Assembly: GCA_035628875.1 (NCBI GenBank)
Contig: DASPIZ010000070.1
Location: 62,001-126,000 of the forward strand
Origin: Ohtaekwangia sp035628875
GTDB taxonomy: Bacteria; Bacteroidota; Bacteroidia; Cytophagales; Cyclobacteriaceae
DNA: 64,000 nucleotides
Reading direction: 5' to 3'
Shown here: positions 1 through 8,444 of the stretch, piece after piece
Layout: each line of letters opens with the position of its first letter
How positions within the stretch are numbered: position 1 is the stretch's first letter
Position numbers and translations under genes: made by a program
The notes under the pieces: model-generated
Seen by the model: the letters and a program-made list of their open reading frames with translations, nothing else
Told to the model about the DNA's origin: nothing
The model's database searches: none

Positions 1-534
1 AGACTTTCTGTTTCACTATCTACATTTTACAATCAATATGATAACATTCGCAGTGTTGAACCTGGCCCTGAGCCGCTCTTTATACCCGTTACTTTTAGTA
101 ATGGTGTAAAAGGCAATACCTATGGCGCGGAAATTTCTTTTGTTCAGCAGCTGGCACCCACCTGGCGGATACGGGGAGGCTATACGTTTTTGAAGAAAGA
201 GTTATCCGTTAAGCCGGGTAAAATAGATCAGAACGACGCCAGCGCCGAAAGTAATGACCCGGATCACCAGATACTTGTTCAGTCTACGTTTCAGGCAGGA
301 AGAAAAATTACAATTGGCACCGTACTCCGGTACGTAAGTGAGCTGCCCTCACCTGAGGTTCCCGATTACGTAGGGCTTGATTTGCATGTTACATTCAAGT
401 TACACGAGATGGTTGAGTTAAATGTAACGGGTCAGAGCCTGCTACAGGATCATCATACAGAGTTTATTCCATCATCGCCGGCGCCAAAAGATATTGAACG
501 AAGTGTTTATGCGAAAATAATGTGGAGGTTATGA
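1..534 (+). CDS. TonB-dependent receptor, C-terminal part (5' end outside window)
   Basis: The frame is open from base 1 and ends at 534, so this is the last 177 residues of a longer protein. Alternating hydrophobic/polar strands (for example ISFVQQLAPTWRIRGGYTFL) and the ending SVYAKIMWRL, with an aromatic followed by a hydrophobic last residue, are typical of the last strands of an outer-membrane beta-barrel. The short phrase EFIPSSPAPKDIERSVYAKI resembles the C-terminus of TonB-dependent receptors encoded next to YfiR-family proteins, which fits the next gene. Ligand unknown. The family call rests on barrel character and neighbour, since the plug domain is not in the window. Confidence 0.7.
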   Translation, partial: RLSVSLSTFYNQYDNIRSVEPGPEPLFIPVTFSNGVKGNTYGAEISFVQQLAPTWRIRGGYTFLKKELSVKPGKIDQNDASAESNDPDHQILVQSTFQAGRKITIGTVLRYVSELPSPEVPDYVGLDLHVTFKLHEMVELNVTGQSLLQDHHTEFIPSSPAPKDIERSVYAKIMWRL

Positions 535-1115
535 AACTCTTTACTGTTTTTCTTGAACACGCGGAAAAGATTATGAGAATATGCTTTTCATTTTTTATAG
601 TTACCGTATTGATGGCCCTGACAGCATCACCGTTCCAGGGGAAAGAAGTTGTTCGTGAAAACAAAGTGAAAGCGGTATTTGTTTATAATTTTACGCAGTT
701 CATAGAATGGCCCGCCGAATCGTTTGAAGATACAACGGCGTCGTTTGTTATTGGGATACTGGGCGATGATACCTTCGGAAAATATTTGAGCGAAGCTATT
801 GAAGGAGAGAAAGTAAATGGCCATCCAATTGTTATGAAAAATTTTAGGACACTGACAAACGATATCCAAAAATGCCATATTTTGTTCATTGCCAAATCGT
901 TTCCTGCTTATGACAAGGTGCTGACGCTTACTACGGGTAAACCGGTTTTAACTGTGAGTGACCATGAAAAATTTATGAAGTTAAATGGTATCCTCAAGTT
1001 TTACCGCGACAATGGTAACATCCGGTTTGAAATCAATCGAGAGGAATCCTTAAAGGCTGGCCTGCAGATTAGTCCAAAGTTATTAAGGCTGGCTGCGATA
1101 TATACTGAAGGATGA
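531..1115 (+). CDS. YfiR family protein (DUF4154)
   Basis: The protein has a hydrophobic N-terminal export signal followed by the family core: KVKAVFVYNFTQFIEWP near the start, a central ILGDDTFG strand, CHILFIAKS and a C-terminal GLQISPKLLRLA. Homologous YfiR in Pseudomonas is a periplasmic inhibitor of the diguanylate cyclase YfiN; in Bacteroidota the family is often paired with a TonB-dependent receptor, as here. I chose ATG 531 because it overlaps the receptor stop as ATGA and has GGAGG just upstream, so translation is probably coupled. ATG 573 would give a more compact signal peptide and cannot be excluded. No diguanylate cyclase gene is visible nearby, so its partner is unknown. Confidence 0.8.
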   Translation: MKLFTVFLEHAEKIMRICFSFFIVTVLMALTASPFQGKEVVRENKVKAVFVYNFTQFIEWPAESFEDTTASFVIGILGDDTFGKYLSEAIEGEKVNGHPIVMKNFRTLTNDIQKCHILFIAKSFPAYDKVLTLTTGKPVLTVSDHEKFMKLNGILKFYRDNGNIRFEINREESLKAGLQISPKLLRLAAIYTEG

Positions 1116-1145
1116 TATTGGTTAAGACAACCATAACCAATATCA
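1113..1145. terminator. Bidirectional hairpin between convergent genes
   Basis: TGATATTGGTTA at 1113-1124 is repeated as a perfect 12-bp inverted copy at 1134-1145 with a 9-base loop. The left arm starts with the stop codon of the YfiR gene and the right arm lies 7 bases before the stop of the converging DUF1398 gene. There is no strong T-tract, so termination is inferred from position and symmetry. Confidence 0.6.
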
Positions 1146-1152
1146 TAACTTA

Positions 1153-1542
1153 CTAAACCGGGATTTCTTCATTGAGCATCGCGTTTCCGGATCGATCGTA
1201 ATAAACGCAAGTCATTTTTTCGAGATCCACTATCCATTTTTCTACACCGAAGCTTGCGGCCTGTTTGCAAAAGGTAAGGTAATCTGTTCCGCCAGTCTGG
1301 TGAATTTTAAGTGCGCGCTGAAGTTCTTCGTTAGCTGCAAAAGGAGCGATTTCAACAACAGGATATTTCGGTTGACCATTTAATGTAAAATGATCTGTTC
1401 CAAAATAACTGGTTTTACCGTCAGTTACATAACTGGTGTAAGACTTTACACCAAGGGCTTTTAGTTCCCGGATATAACCGGGGAAATCTGCACCACTTTT
1501 TACCTTCGCGTGGGCGTGCCGGATTTGTTCAATTGTAAACAT
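1153..1542 (-). CDS. DUF1398 family protein
   Basis: A 129-residue soluble protein. The pattern MFTIEQIRHAHAKVKSGADF at the start, LGVKSYTSYVTDGKTSYFG, and the C-terminal GVEKWIVDLEKMTCVYYD match the DUF1398 (YbcV-like) family, whose members have about this length and no established function. It follows the AraC-type regulator on the same strand with a 64-bp gap, so the two may share a transcript. The assignment is from motif memory. Confidence 0.75.
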   Translation of the reverse strand: MFTIEQIRHAHAKVKSGADFPGYIRELKALGVKSYTSYVTDGKTSYFGTDHFTLNGQPKYPVVEIAPFAANEELQRALKIHQTGGTDYLTFCKQAASFGVEKWIVDLEKMTCVYYDRSGNAMLNEEIPV

Positions 1543-1606
1543 AATTTATCGGTTTGTTTCCGGTAAAGTTGAAGTATTCCAATGCGGGAGGATTGTAAAA
1601 AATCGT

Positions 1607-2377
1607 TTATGTTTTTTTCTTTTGAAAAAAGGATACGGGTGTTTCTCCTGTAAATGATTTGAACTCTTTAATAAAGTGTGCTTGATCATAAAACCCAACG
1701 GCGTATCCCACATCAGGAATGGCTTGTGTCAGGGGGACCTGACGAAGAACATGTTTCATTCGAACAATTGTAGCAAATTTTTTTGGGGTCGTGCCCACGG
1801 CCTGTCGGAATCTTTTCTCTAGCGGACTTTGGCTCGTATTAAGCGCTTTGGCAAGTGCAGCAATTCGGATATTTCCATTTGCTTTGTGAATGAGCGCCAA
1901 TGCAGCAGCAACCAGTTTATCGGGTTGTGTAAATTTCAATTGCGCTAGAAGAAAATTCTCTACGACGGTTATGCGTTCACGGTCTGTTTTTGCTTCATAT
2001 AGTCGATCTTCAATCACCAGTAACTCGGAGCGCAGTAAAAAATTTTCCAGTGAAATGCTTTCGCGAAAAAGTTCGTGCAAGGGATGACGAAAAAACAATC
2101 CGACAGTGGCTTCCTTGAAGTACACCAACACAGTTCCGATATTTTTTGAATTTCTGAAAGTCTTATAGTAATCTGTAAGTCCCGTGATGCCTGCTGTTGA
2201 AAGCACTGTCTGATGGGTTTCATCAATAAGGGTTAATCTTCCTTTGAATTGGAATCCTACAACCATGTTTGTATCTGGCAGCACGCGATAAGTATTTTCT
2301 TCTTCGGCTTCCTGTATCGCAAAAAAAGAGATATACGGTTTTAAATGATCGCACGGTATGAAATGGTCAAACCTCAT
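1607..2377 (-). CDS. AraC family transcriptional regulator
   Basis: A 256-residue one-component regulator. The N-terminal ~140 residues begin DHFIPCDHLKPYISFF, like the small sensing domain common in Bacteroidota AraC regulators. The C-terminal ~95 residues carry the two helix-turn-helix units: IRIAALAKALNTSQSPLEKR and then DVGYAVGFYDQAHFIKEFK, ending TGETPVSFF, the classic AraC signature. It is upstream of the DUF1398 gene on the same strand and may control it. The inducer is unknown. Confidence 0.85.
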   Translation of the reverse strand: MRFDHFIPCDHLKPYISFFAIQEAEEENTYRVLPDTNMVVGFQFKGRLTLIDETHQTVLSTAGITGLTDYYKTFRNSKNIGTVLVYFKEATVGLFFRHPLHELFRESISLENFLLRSELLVIEDRLYEAKTDRERITVVENFLLAQLKFTQPDKLVAAALALIHKANGNIRIAALAKALNTSQSPLEKRFRQAVGTTPKKFATIVRMKHVLRQVPLTQAIPDVGYAVGFYDQAHFIKEFKSFTGETPVSFFQKKKT

Positions 2378-2815
2378 GAATACAAATTACAAAATCGTAT
2401 TTCACTTTATATTTTAGGGGTTATTTTTTTTAATGAATTGGGGTCTTAAAATAAGTGTTAATGTGATCAAGGCCCGACCTGGCCGATTTGCGAACGCCAT
2501 ATGTTTTGTTGATCTGTAATACAGCAAATGTTCCTGAATTCTCAACATTCTGATTAACCTTTTATAGTTCCACATTAAATCGACTTGTTAACAACATATA
2601 CAAAATTTAAAAATAGTTTAGGTTTCAATGTCGTTTACTTAAGCTTGTTTGTTTTTTTTGCCTCACCCTGGCCCCTCCGAAGGAGAAGGTTGACGGAAGC
2701 TTAAGTAAACCATTGGTTTAGGTTGTGTTATGGTCTATGTTGAATATCCATTTCATCTAAAATTTGTCTGGATTTACAAAAAATAGTACCTTGATTCAAT
2801 CATCCTTATCCTAAC
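2378..2815. other. Intergenic region between AraC gene and lipoprotein pair
   Basis: This 438-bp divergent gap is AT-rich with several T-runs. It holds one copy of the palindrome-bounded repeat listed separately. No open frame, tRNA or recognisable riboswitch was seen, and no clear TAnnTTTG box could be tied to either gene. Confidence 0.5.
2633..2710 (+). repeat. Palindrome-bounded interspersed repeat, copy A
   Basis: GTTTACTTAAGCTT (2633-2646) and its exact reverse complement (2697-2710) enclose a core with a T-run, GCCTCACCCTGGCCCCTCC and GGAGAAGG. The core is shared with copies at 7451-7523 (inverted orientation) and 27605-27679. It is non-coding and has no transposase, so it is REP-like or MITE-like. 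Confidence 0.75.
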
Positions 2816-4021
2816 ATGCGTTATCTGAGATTATCGTTTTTATTGAGCTTTCTCTTATTGATTTATTCCGGCTGTGACAACGATGATCCGGATACTTTCA
2901 ATGAACCTTATTTTACTATTGACGTCGATGCCCGTGGTTACGAGGAGTGGATTTTTATTACAAATACTTCCGGGGGGCTTGTTGGTTACAAACAGATTCC
3001 GAAGGAAGGCGTGTCAATACAGTTGACAAAAAGAATTGCCCCGTTATCCGGGCAAATTAATGTTTACGTTATGGGCATTAGTCAAGATGGCTTGAAGCGG
3101 TCATTTTTCTGTAATGCTTATCTTGGCCTTGAAACAGGGCAGACCTATAGGAATAAACAACCATTACCACAGGGCAGGGTAAATGAAATTAATAGCGATG
3201 TTAGGGTTGCATATGCACCTAAGTCAGCTGTATTTCATTGGTCGCCAACACTCGGCACTACCCGTTGGATTGCGTGGGATACAACATACTTCGAGGGCAA
3301 AAAGATTACATCAAACAGGGACTTGGTTGCTTGCTTTACTGCTGAATCGATGATGTATGCCGATATTGAAAATGTTCCTAATCCTCAGAAATTTCGCTAT
3401 CCAGATGACTTTAAAGAATATGATCACCAGATCGAGGTTCCTACTGGAATAAATCCATCTGGTATTGTTACATCTGCCATAGATCCAGGAATGACGTATT
3501 TTATGCTGGTATATTCAACTACAGATTTTGAAAAACTCGAGTTCAATAAGACCATCAAACTCTGCTATCTTAATGGCTTTGATACGTATTTTACGAGTTA
3601 CAATTTAGGTACTAAAAGCTTTGTCATGAATGGCGACATTCCTACTGTAGAAGAAGCCAGTATTCCCGATTATGACGTTTCTGTTACCAATAAATCTTTA
3701 TTTAACTTTTCGGCCGACGTTCCGGCTGAAATAAGTCACAGGCGGAGTACTTATAATTACGAGGAAGCAATGGGCGGTAAGCAGAATATATATCGTGTTT
3801 CCGTTTATTCGGTCAATGCTTCAGCATACCAATTTGATTTGTCATTGCCAAAAGAATTTCGCGATGCTTATTCTGAAATTTCCTTTTCGGATTTCGAATA
3901 TGGTGGAACTACCTTCGAGCAGACTTCAATTCAAAACGGTTATAAAAATGTTGTACTCAGACAACTCGATAACACTTTAGTTCCTTTGGAGGGCTATACT
4001 TATACTTATTACAGTAATTAA
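2816..4021 (+). CDS. Hypothetical lipoprotein, paralogue 1
   Basis: A 401-residue protein with a lipoprotein signal peptide: basic MRYLR, a hydrophobic stretch and the lipobox LIYSGC (Cys20), followed by acidic residues. The mature part is rich in aromatic residues and beta-type sequence and shows no domain I recognise. It is clearly homologous along its whole length to the next gene, sharing for example EEWIFITNT, GGLVGY and the region around IEVPTG. It is probably surface or periplasmic. The tandem arrangement with a 78-bp gap points to gene duplication. Function unknown. Confidence 0.75.
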   Translation: MRYLRLSFLLSFLLLIYSGCDNDDPDTFNEPYFTIDVDARGYEEWIFITNTSGGLVGYKQIPKEGVSIQLTKRIAPLSGQINVYVMGISQDGLKRSFFCNAYLGLETGQTYRNKQPLPQGRVNEINSDVRVAYAPKSAVFHWSPTLGTTRWIAWDTTYFEGKKITSNRDLVACFTAESMMYADIENVPNPQKFRYPDDFKEYDHQIEVPTGINPSGIVTSAIDPGMTYFMLVYSTTDFEKLEFNKTIKLCYLNGFDTYFTSYNLGTKSFVMNGDIPTVEEASIPDYDVSVTNKSLFNFSADVPAEISHRRSTYNYEEAMGGKQNIYRVSVYSVNASAYQFDLSLPKEFRDAYSEISFSDFEYGGTTFEQTSIQNGYKNVVLRQLDNTLVPLEGYTYTYYSN

Positions 4022-4099
4022 GTGATTCGTATTTTTTAACCAATGCGTTTAGTTTCCCGTTTAAATAATTTTATTTTTTATCACTTTTAATCAAATCTT

Positions 4100-5311
4100 A
4101 TGCGTTACCTGAAATTTTTCGTTTTATTAAGTACCCTCTTATTAGTTTATTCCGGCTGTGACAATGCTGATGATCCCGATACCACTGTTGATGAACCTTA
4201 CTTCACAATAGATGTAGAGGCGCGTGATGCTGAAGAATGGATTTTTATTACCAATACGACCGGTGGGCTTGTTGGTTATCAACGTATCCCTAAAGAAGGA
4301 GCCTCTGTTACTTTAAGTGAACGAATGGCTAAACTATCGGATAAAATGAATGTATACAGGATATTCATAAGGCCAGCCGGAGAAGGAGATATTACTGGGT
4401 TTTCGTGTAGGGCTTTTCTTGGTGTTGATCCGGGGTTAACGTATAAGTTCAGAAATATTATGGAGAACCCTTCAGAAGATGAAGTGATTAATCAAGTGGA
4501 AGTTGAAAACCCGCCATCGTCTTCGCTGTTTTACTACTCCGGACGAAACTTTGATACTGAGGTTTCAGGTGATTTTACAACTTATGAATTTGAACGATAT
4601 CCCGTCAATAGGGAGTTGTTTGGATACTTTAGTGGTGAGTCGATGTTGTATGCTGAAATTGCAGATGAAGCGACTACCCAGCAGTTCCTGTACCCTGATG
4701 ACTTTAAGACTTTTGATCATGAGATCGAAGTTCCTACCGGAAGTTATCCAACATCGTTGATGACGACAGGCTATGATGAAGGTGAGACCACCTTTACGGA
4801 TTTTTACTCGCCGCAGCATTTTGAAGCGCTTGAAGCTGATCAATCAATCAAGTTCTGTTATTTAGATGGTTTTGAATCATATCAAACGGCCTACAGCATT
4901 GGTAATAAATGGTTTTTTAAGCGAGGTGATATCGCCACCGTCGAAGAGGCTACAATACCCGATTATGATCTGACTGTTATCAATAGTTCTTTGACAAATT
5001 TCGAAGCCACTGCCCCCAGTGCCATACACTATAGAGCAAGTACTTATAGTATGGATCCAACAGCGGACGGTAACTTGTTTGGATTGACTGTGCACTCAGC
5101 CCATGGAGCATCCTATCAATTTGATTTAACTTTACCCGATGAATTTATTGATGAATATATAGATATTCCGTTTTTCGATATGAAGTATGACCATACGACA
5201 TTTGTGCAGCAACTTTCTTTGCCAAATGGGTATGAAAATAGTGTTTTGCGAAATTTTGATAACACCTTAGTAGGGGGTCATGAGTCTAGCTATTCATTCA
5301 TTGAAGAGTAG
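4100..5311 (+). CDS. Hypothetical lipoprotein, paralogue 2
   Basis: A 403-residue lipoprotein with lipobox LVYSGC, homologous over its full length to the upstream gene. Conserved blocks include EPYFTIDV, EEWIFITNT, GGLVGYQRIPKEG, YPDDFK, EVPTG and TVEEATIPDYD. The central region (about residues 110-180) is the most divergent between the copies, which suggests different ligands or a changing surface. A strong hairpin follows the gene at 5351-5380, so the pair probably forms one transcript. No known domain was recognised. Confidence 0.75.
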   Translation: MRYLKFFVLLSTLLLVYSGCDNADDPDTTVDEPYFTIDVEARDAEEWIFITNTTGGLVGYQRIPKEGASVTLSERMAKLSDKMNVYRIFIRPAGEGDITGFSCRAFLGVDPGLTYKFRNIMENPSEDEVINQVEVENPPSSSLFYYSGRNFDTEVSGDFTTYEFERYPVNRELFGYFSGESMLYAEIADEATTQQFLYPDDFKTFDHEIEVPTGSYPTSLMTTGYDEGETTFTDFYSPQHFEALEADQSIKFCYLDGFESYQTAYSIGNKWFFKRGDIATVEEATIPDYDLTVINSSLTNFEATAPSAIHYRASTYSMDPTADGNLFGLTVHSAHGASYQFDLTLPDEFIDEYIDIPFFDMKYDHTTFVQQLSLPNGYENSVLRNFDNTLVGGHESSYSFIEE

Positions 5312-5350
5312 TTAAAACTACAACGATTAAATTATTGTGTGTTAAATTTA

Positions 5351-5380
5351 AGAGGGCAGCATAATTATGCTTGCCCTTTT
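5351..5380 (+). terminator. Rho-independent-type terminator after the lipoprotein pair
   Basis: AGAGGGCA-GCATAA pairs with TTATGC-TTGCCCTTTT around a very short loop, with a one-base bulge, and ends in a T-run. It lies 40 bases after the second lipoprotein stop codon. Confidence 0.7.
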
Positions 5381-5613
5381 AAGTTAAGGTAGTTTCATGC
5401 AAAACGTAACTATGGTGAAGGTACGAAGTATAGAATTGGTGAAAGGAGCTTAACAATACAGCCATTAACGTAACTGCATTCTACGATAAGCTCAAACCGT
5501 AAACCGCGATGCAAACAAATAAGCAGCTCAAGAAGCATTTGTCAAGTGATTTTGCCATATGTAGAGGCGGGGTAAATATCTTTTTCAGAAATTCATGGGG
5601 CTTGAATCTGATC

Positions 5614-5811
5614 TTATTTGAAAATATTATAGTCAGCCACCATTTTTTTATACTCCGGCAGGATCTTTTCATAAAGCGCCTCGTCCACTTTTTTTAAGGA
5701 ATTCATTAATCCACCAATTCCAGAGTCTTTCAGACTAACGTGTTGTTTTTTAATCTCTTCCATTTTTGTTCGGATCGTCCCTTCAAGTTTGCGTAATTCT
5801 CTTTCCGTCAT
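5614..5811 (-). CDS. Small helical hypothetical protein
   Basis: A 65-residue, strongly charged protein predicted to be mainly helical (LRKLEGTIRTKMEEIKKQ and LKKVDEALYEKILPEYKK), with no signal peptide or membrane segment. AAGGA lies just before the ATG. The amino-acid composition is that of a real small protein rather than an antisense shadow, but no family is recognised and it stands alone between two unrelated genes. Confidence 0.5.
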   Translation of the reverse strand: MTERELRKLEGTIRTKMEEIKKQHVSLKDSGIGGLMNSLKKVDEALYEKILPEYKKMVADYNIFK

Positions 5812-6168
5812 AGTCCTTGTATTTACGAAACAAAAATAAGCCAGATGTGCGGTATCTTATAGTTCTATACGTTCAAAAATTGAAAGATGTCGATAAAATG
5901 AGTTAATCAGAGTGCTGTGGCCAATAGTGGCGGGTTACGAAGACGGCAAGTTTAAGTTTCAAAGGGTACGGATAGTTTTTTTTTGTATTACAGGGGTTAC
6001 GCTTACACTGTGTTTAATTAGTAACCTTACACGAATCTTTAAGGTTTTATTGTCGCTTCAAAATTAATTTTTTACATTAGACTTGATTCCTTGACCCACC
6101 CGATCCACCTGATCACCAGCCCACCTGGAATCCTAAGTAAATTGAATTCTCACCAAACACTAGGAATC
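5812..6168. other. Intergenic region
   Basis: A divergent gap of 357 bp between the small helical protein and the HSDR_N-type gene, AT-rich with a T-run near 5980. The frame of the downstream gene stays open back to TTG 6091, but that extension is not protein-like. No repeat or RNA gene was seen. Confidence 0.4.
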
Positions 6169-6966
6169 ATGCTAAATCCGAATAAGAAAAGTGCTATGCT
6201 CGTGTCTTTAAAAGACTATCGTAAGAAATTTTTGGTAAACAAGCCTCAGGAATTGGATGAATCCGGAACCAGGTTAATGATAAATCATTTCTTGTCTGAT
6301 ATATTAGGTTATCAATCTCTTGAAGAAATCAAAACTGAATATATGATTCGCGGTACCTATGCAGACTATGTAGTGCAGACAAAAGGTACTCGTCATTTCC
6401 TGGTAGAGGTAAAGGCGCTTTCATTAAATCTTTCGGATAAGCATTTACGTCAGGCGATTAATTATGGCGCGAATGAAGGAATTGAGTGGGCGTTACTTAC
6501 AAATGGACGGGTGTTTGAATTGTACAAAATTATTTTTGATAAACCGATTGATTATAAAAAAGTGTTGGAGATCGACCTTATGAATGGAGAACGACTGAAG
6601 GAATCTTTAGAACAACTTGAATTTCTTCATAAGGATGCGGTGAATAGAAAATCTCTGGAGGAACTTTGGAACCGGTTTTCTGCTTTGGATCCCTATACGT
6701 TAAGTGGTCTTTTGTATTCTGAATCTATCGTTGGCTTTATTAAAAAGGAACTGAAGAAAAAATATAATTGCAAGTTTGAAGATGATGATTTGAGGGAGGG
6801 GTTGAATGCGCTGCTTTCAGCTCAAATTGACCTCACTAAAATCAAGGTTGTGAAAATTAAGGCGAAAAAGAAAATACCTTCTGATAAGCATACTAAGGAA
6901 GCAAAACAAAGTTTAATTCAATCAACACAATCGGTACATGTGCAGCCCAATGAATTGGGTGTATGA
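6169..6966 (+). CDS. Solitary HSDR_N / PD-(D/E)XK nuclease-like protein
   Basis: A 265-residue protein from ATG 6169; the longer open frame begins with a TTG and a non-conserved stretch. About residues 15-135 resemble the N-terminal domain of type I restriction subunit HsdR: TRLMINHFLSDILGY, then GTYADYVV with Asp66 and FLVEVKA with Glu80 and Lys82, which fits the D-x(n)-E-x-K nuclease site. YGANEGIEWALLTNGRVFELY is typical of this family. The C-terminal ~100 residues are basic and not recognised. There is no helicase domain and no HsdM or HsdS gene nearby, so it is not a complete type I system. Similar stand-alone proteins are common in bacteria and their role is unclear. Confidence 0.7.
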   Translation: MLNPNKKSAMLVSLKDYRKKFLVNKPQELDESGTRLMINHFLSDILGYQSLEEIKTEYMIRGTYADYVVQTKGTRHFLVEVKALSLNLSDKHLRQAINYGANEGIEWALLTNGRVFELYKIIFDKPIDYKKVLEIDLMNGERLKESLEQLEFLHKDAVNRKSLEELWNRFSALDPYTLSGLLYSESIVGFIKKELKKKYNCKFEDDDLREGLNALLSAQIDLTKIKVVKIKAKKKIPSDKHTKEAKQSLIQSTQSVHVQPNELGV

Positions 6967-7056
6967 TATTTGGGTTTCGGAATCAATGACAAAGTCGGTA
7001 CCTCACTTCTCTAACGTATTTCCTGGCGTCTGATTAATTTATTTTTGATTTTATTA

Positions 7057-7106
7057 TTTGCGTAACCAAATGGTTTCCTATATTTGTAACCACTTGGTTA
7101 CAAAAT
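7057..7106 (+). promoter_or_regulatory. Promoter with twin palindromic operators for the ArsR gene
   Basis: A Bacteroidota -7 box TATATTTG lies at 7079-7086 with TTTG at 7057-7060. It is flanked by two related palindromes: GTAACCAAATGGTTTC (7062-7077) and GTAACCACTTGGTTAC (7086-7101), each with 7-bp arms and a 2-bp centre, spaced 24 bp apart. The second ends five bases before the ATG, so the leader is very short. The position predicts autorepression by the ArsR-type protein. Confidence 0.65.
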
Positions 7107-7427
7107 ATGGAATTAAGAAGAGACGTTTTTCAGGCGATATCAGATCCGACCAGGAGGGATATCATCCACCTGCTTAGTCATCAGCCATTGAACCTAAATA
7201 CGCTTGCAGCTCATTTTGATGTTAGCCGACCTGCTATTTCCAAACATATTAAAATCCTGACGGAGTGCGGAATAGTGATCATTCAGCAAGACGGTAGGGA
7301 ACGTTATTGTCAGGCTGATCTCAAAAAGCTGAAAGAAGTGGATAGATGGTTGGATCACTTCAGGAAGTTCTGGAATCGTAGGCTTGACGCCTTGGGAGAT
7401 TATCTTGAAAAACATCCGGATACGTAA
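7107..7427 (+). CDS. ArsR family transcriptional regulator
   Basis: A 106-residue winged-helix protein: FQAISDPTRRDIIHLLSHQP, the recognition region LAAHFDVSRPAISKHIKIL, and a wing with VIIQQDGRERYCQAD. It has no metal-binding Cys motif, as in the group of ArsR regulators that pair with AHSA1/SRPBCC proteins. The next gene encodes exactly such a protein, 115 bp downstream, so the two form a regulator-effector pair. The signal is unknown. Confidence 0.9.
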   Translation: MELRRDVFQAISDPTRRDIIHLLSHQPLNLNTLAAHFDVSRPAISKHIKILTECGIVIIQQDGRERYCQADLKKLKEVDRWLDHFRKFWNRRLDALGDYLEKHPDT

Positions 7428-7450
7428 AAGGGATACATTGCAATGTCGAT

Positions 7451-7523
7451 TCGTTAAGCCTCCCGAAACCTTCTCCTCTGGAGGGAGCAGGGTGAGGCCA
7501 TAAAGGTCAAACTTAACTAACGA
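7451..7523 (-). repeat. Palindrome-bounded interspersed repeat, copy B
   Basis: The core reads, on the minus strand, GCCTCACCCTGCTCCCTCC followed by GAGGAGAAGG, matching copies A and C. The ends TCGTTAAG (7451-7458) and AACTTAACTAACGA (7510-7523) are an imperfect inverted pair. It sits inside the ArsR-SRPBCC gene pair, where it could form an mRNA hairpin. Confidence 0.65.
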
Positions 7524-7542
7524 ACTTACTTTAATCATAGCT

Positions 7543-8388
7543 ATGGAAAACAAACAACTCATTGTAGAACGCATTTACAATGCAAAGATTGAAAGGGTAT
7601 GGAAAGCCATTACCGATAAGGACCAGATGAAGGAATGGTATTTCGATATTAAGGAATTTAAACCTGAAAAGGGATTTAAATTTCAGTTTACCGGGGGAGA
7701 TGAAAGGGTTCAATACCTTCATGAATGTGAAGTTCTTGTGGTGGATCCTCCCAATAAACTCGCCTATAGTTGGAGATATCCTGCGTATGCCGGTTATTCT
7801 GTTGTAACCTTTGAGCTATTCAAAGAAGATGAGAATAAAACACGTGTACGGCTGACGCACGATGGACTGGACAGCTTCCCGAAAGACGATTCGAATTTTG
7901 CAATCACCAGCTTTACAGCGGGATGGAATTATATTCTTGGTGATTCACTGAGTAAATACGTTGAGACTGATAACATCAATCTATCTGTTAAAATTTTTGC
8001 ATCCGCCGAAAGGATCTGGGATGTGTTACTATCACCAAATGGCCAATGGGGTAATGCATTTGGCGAAGGAGTATTGGTAAAGGCCGATTGGACGATTGGC
8101 TCGGAAGTAATCTGGACCGACGCTACTGGCGAGGTGGGTGCACGAGGTGTTGTAAAAGAGCACGATAAGAGAAAATTCCTTCACATCGACATGTATGATG
8201 ATGTCGATCCTTCGCCGGGAAGCGCAACAGGGGAATATGCTGAAAAATATAGACTCGTGCAAGGTGAAGATGCAGCGTATATATTCGCTATCGAAGCCGG
8301 ACCACTTTCAAAAAAACATATGGAGACGCACACGATCATGTGGCATAAAGGTCTAGAAGTGATAAAGGAACTTTCCGAACGTAAATAG
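7543..8388 (+). CDS. Double SRPBCC (AHSA1-type) domain protein
   Basis: A 281-residue protein made of two START-like domains. Residues 1-143 form an AHSA1-type unit beginning VERIYNAKIERVWKAITD and KEWYFDI, with a typical GWNYIL helix near residue 128. Residues 146-281 form a second unit beginning LSVKIFASAERIWDVLLSP. Each domain usually makes up a whole protein, so this is a fusion or internal duplication. These proteins have a deep hydrophobic cavity for lipid-like ligands. It is paired with the ArsR regulator upstream. The ligand is not known. Confidence 0.85.
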   Translation: MENKQLIVERIYNAKIERVWKAITDKDQMKEWYFDIKEFKPEKGFKFQFTGGDERVQYLHECEVLVVDPPNKLAYSWRYPAYAGYSVVTFELFKEDENKTRVRLTHDGLDSFPKDDSNFAITSFTAGWNYILGDSLSKYVETDNINLSVKIFASAERIWDVLLSPNGQWGNAFGEGVLVKADWTIGSEVIWTDATGEVGARGVVKEHDKRKFLHIDMYDDVDPSPGSATGEYAEKYRLVQGEDAAYIFAIEAGPLSKKHMETHTIMWHKGLEVIKELSERK

Positions 8389-8402
8389 AAATATGATTTA
8401 GA

Positions 8403-8444
8403 GAACATGGCAAAGAACCAATACCTATTGATTTTTTGCCGTTC
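8403..8444. terminator. Bidirectional terminator hairpin
   Basis: GAAC-AT-GGCAAA (from 8403) pairs with TTTTGCC-GTTC (ending 8444), with CAATA/TATTG pairing inside. It fills the gap between the converging stops of the SRPBCC and DUF3052 genes and has a run of six T in the right arm. Confidence 0.6.

Noticed and set aside
6169..6966. Complete type I restriction system
   Set aside because: Only the HSDR_N-type domain is present; no helicase motor, HsdM or HsdS is adjacent.
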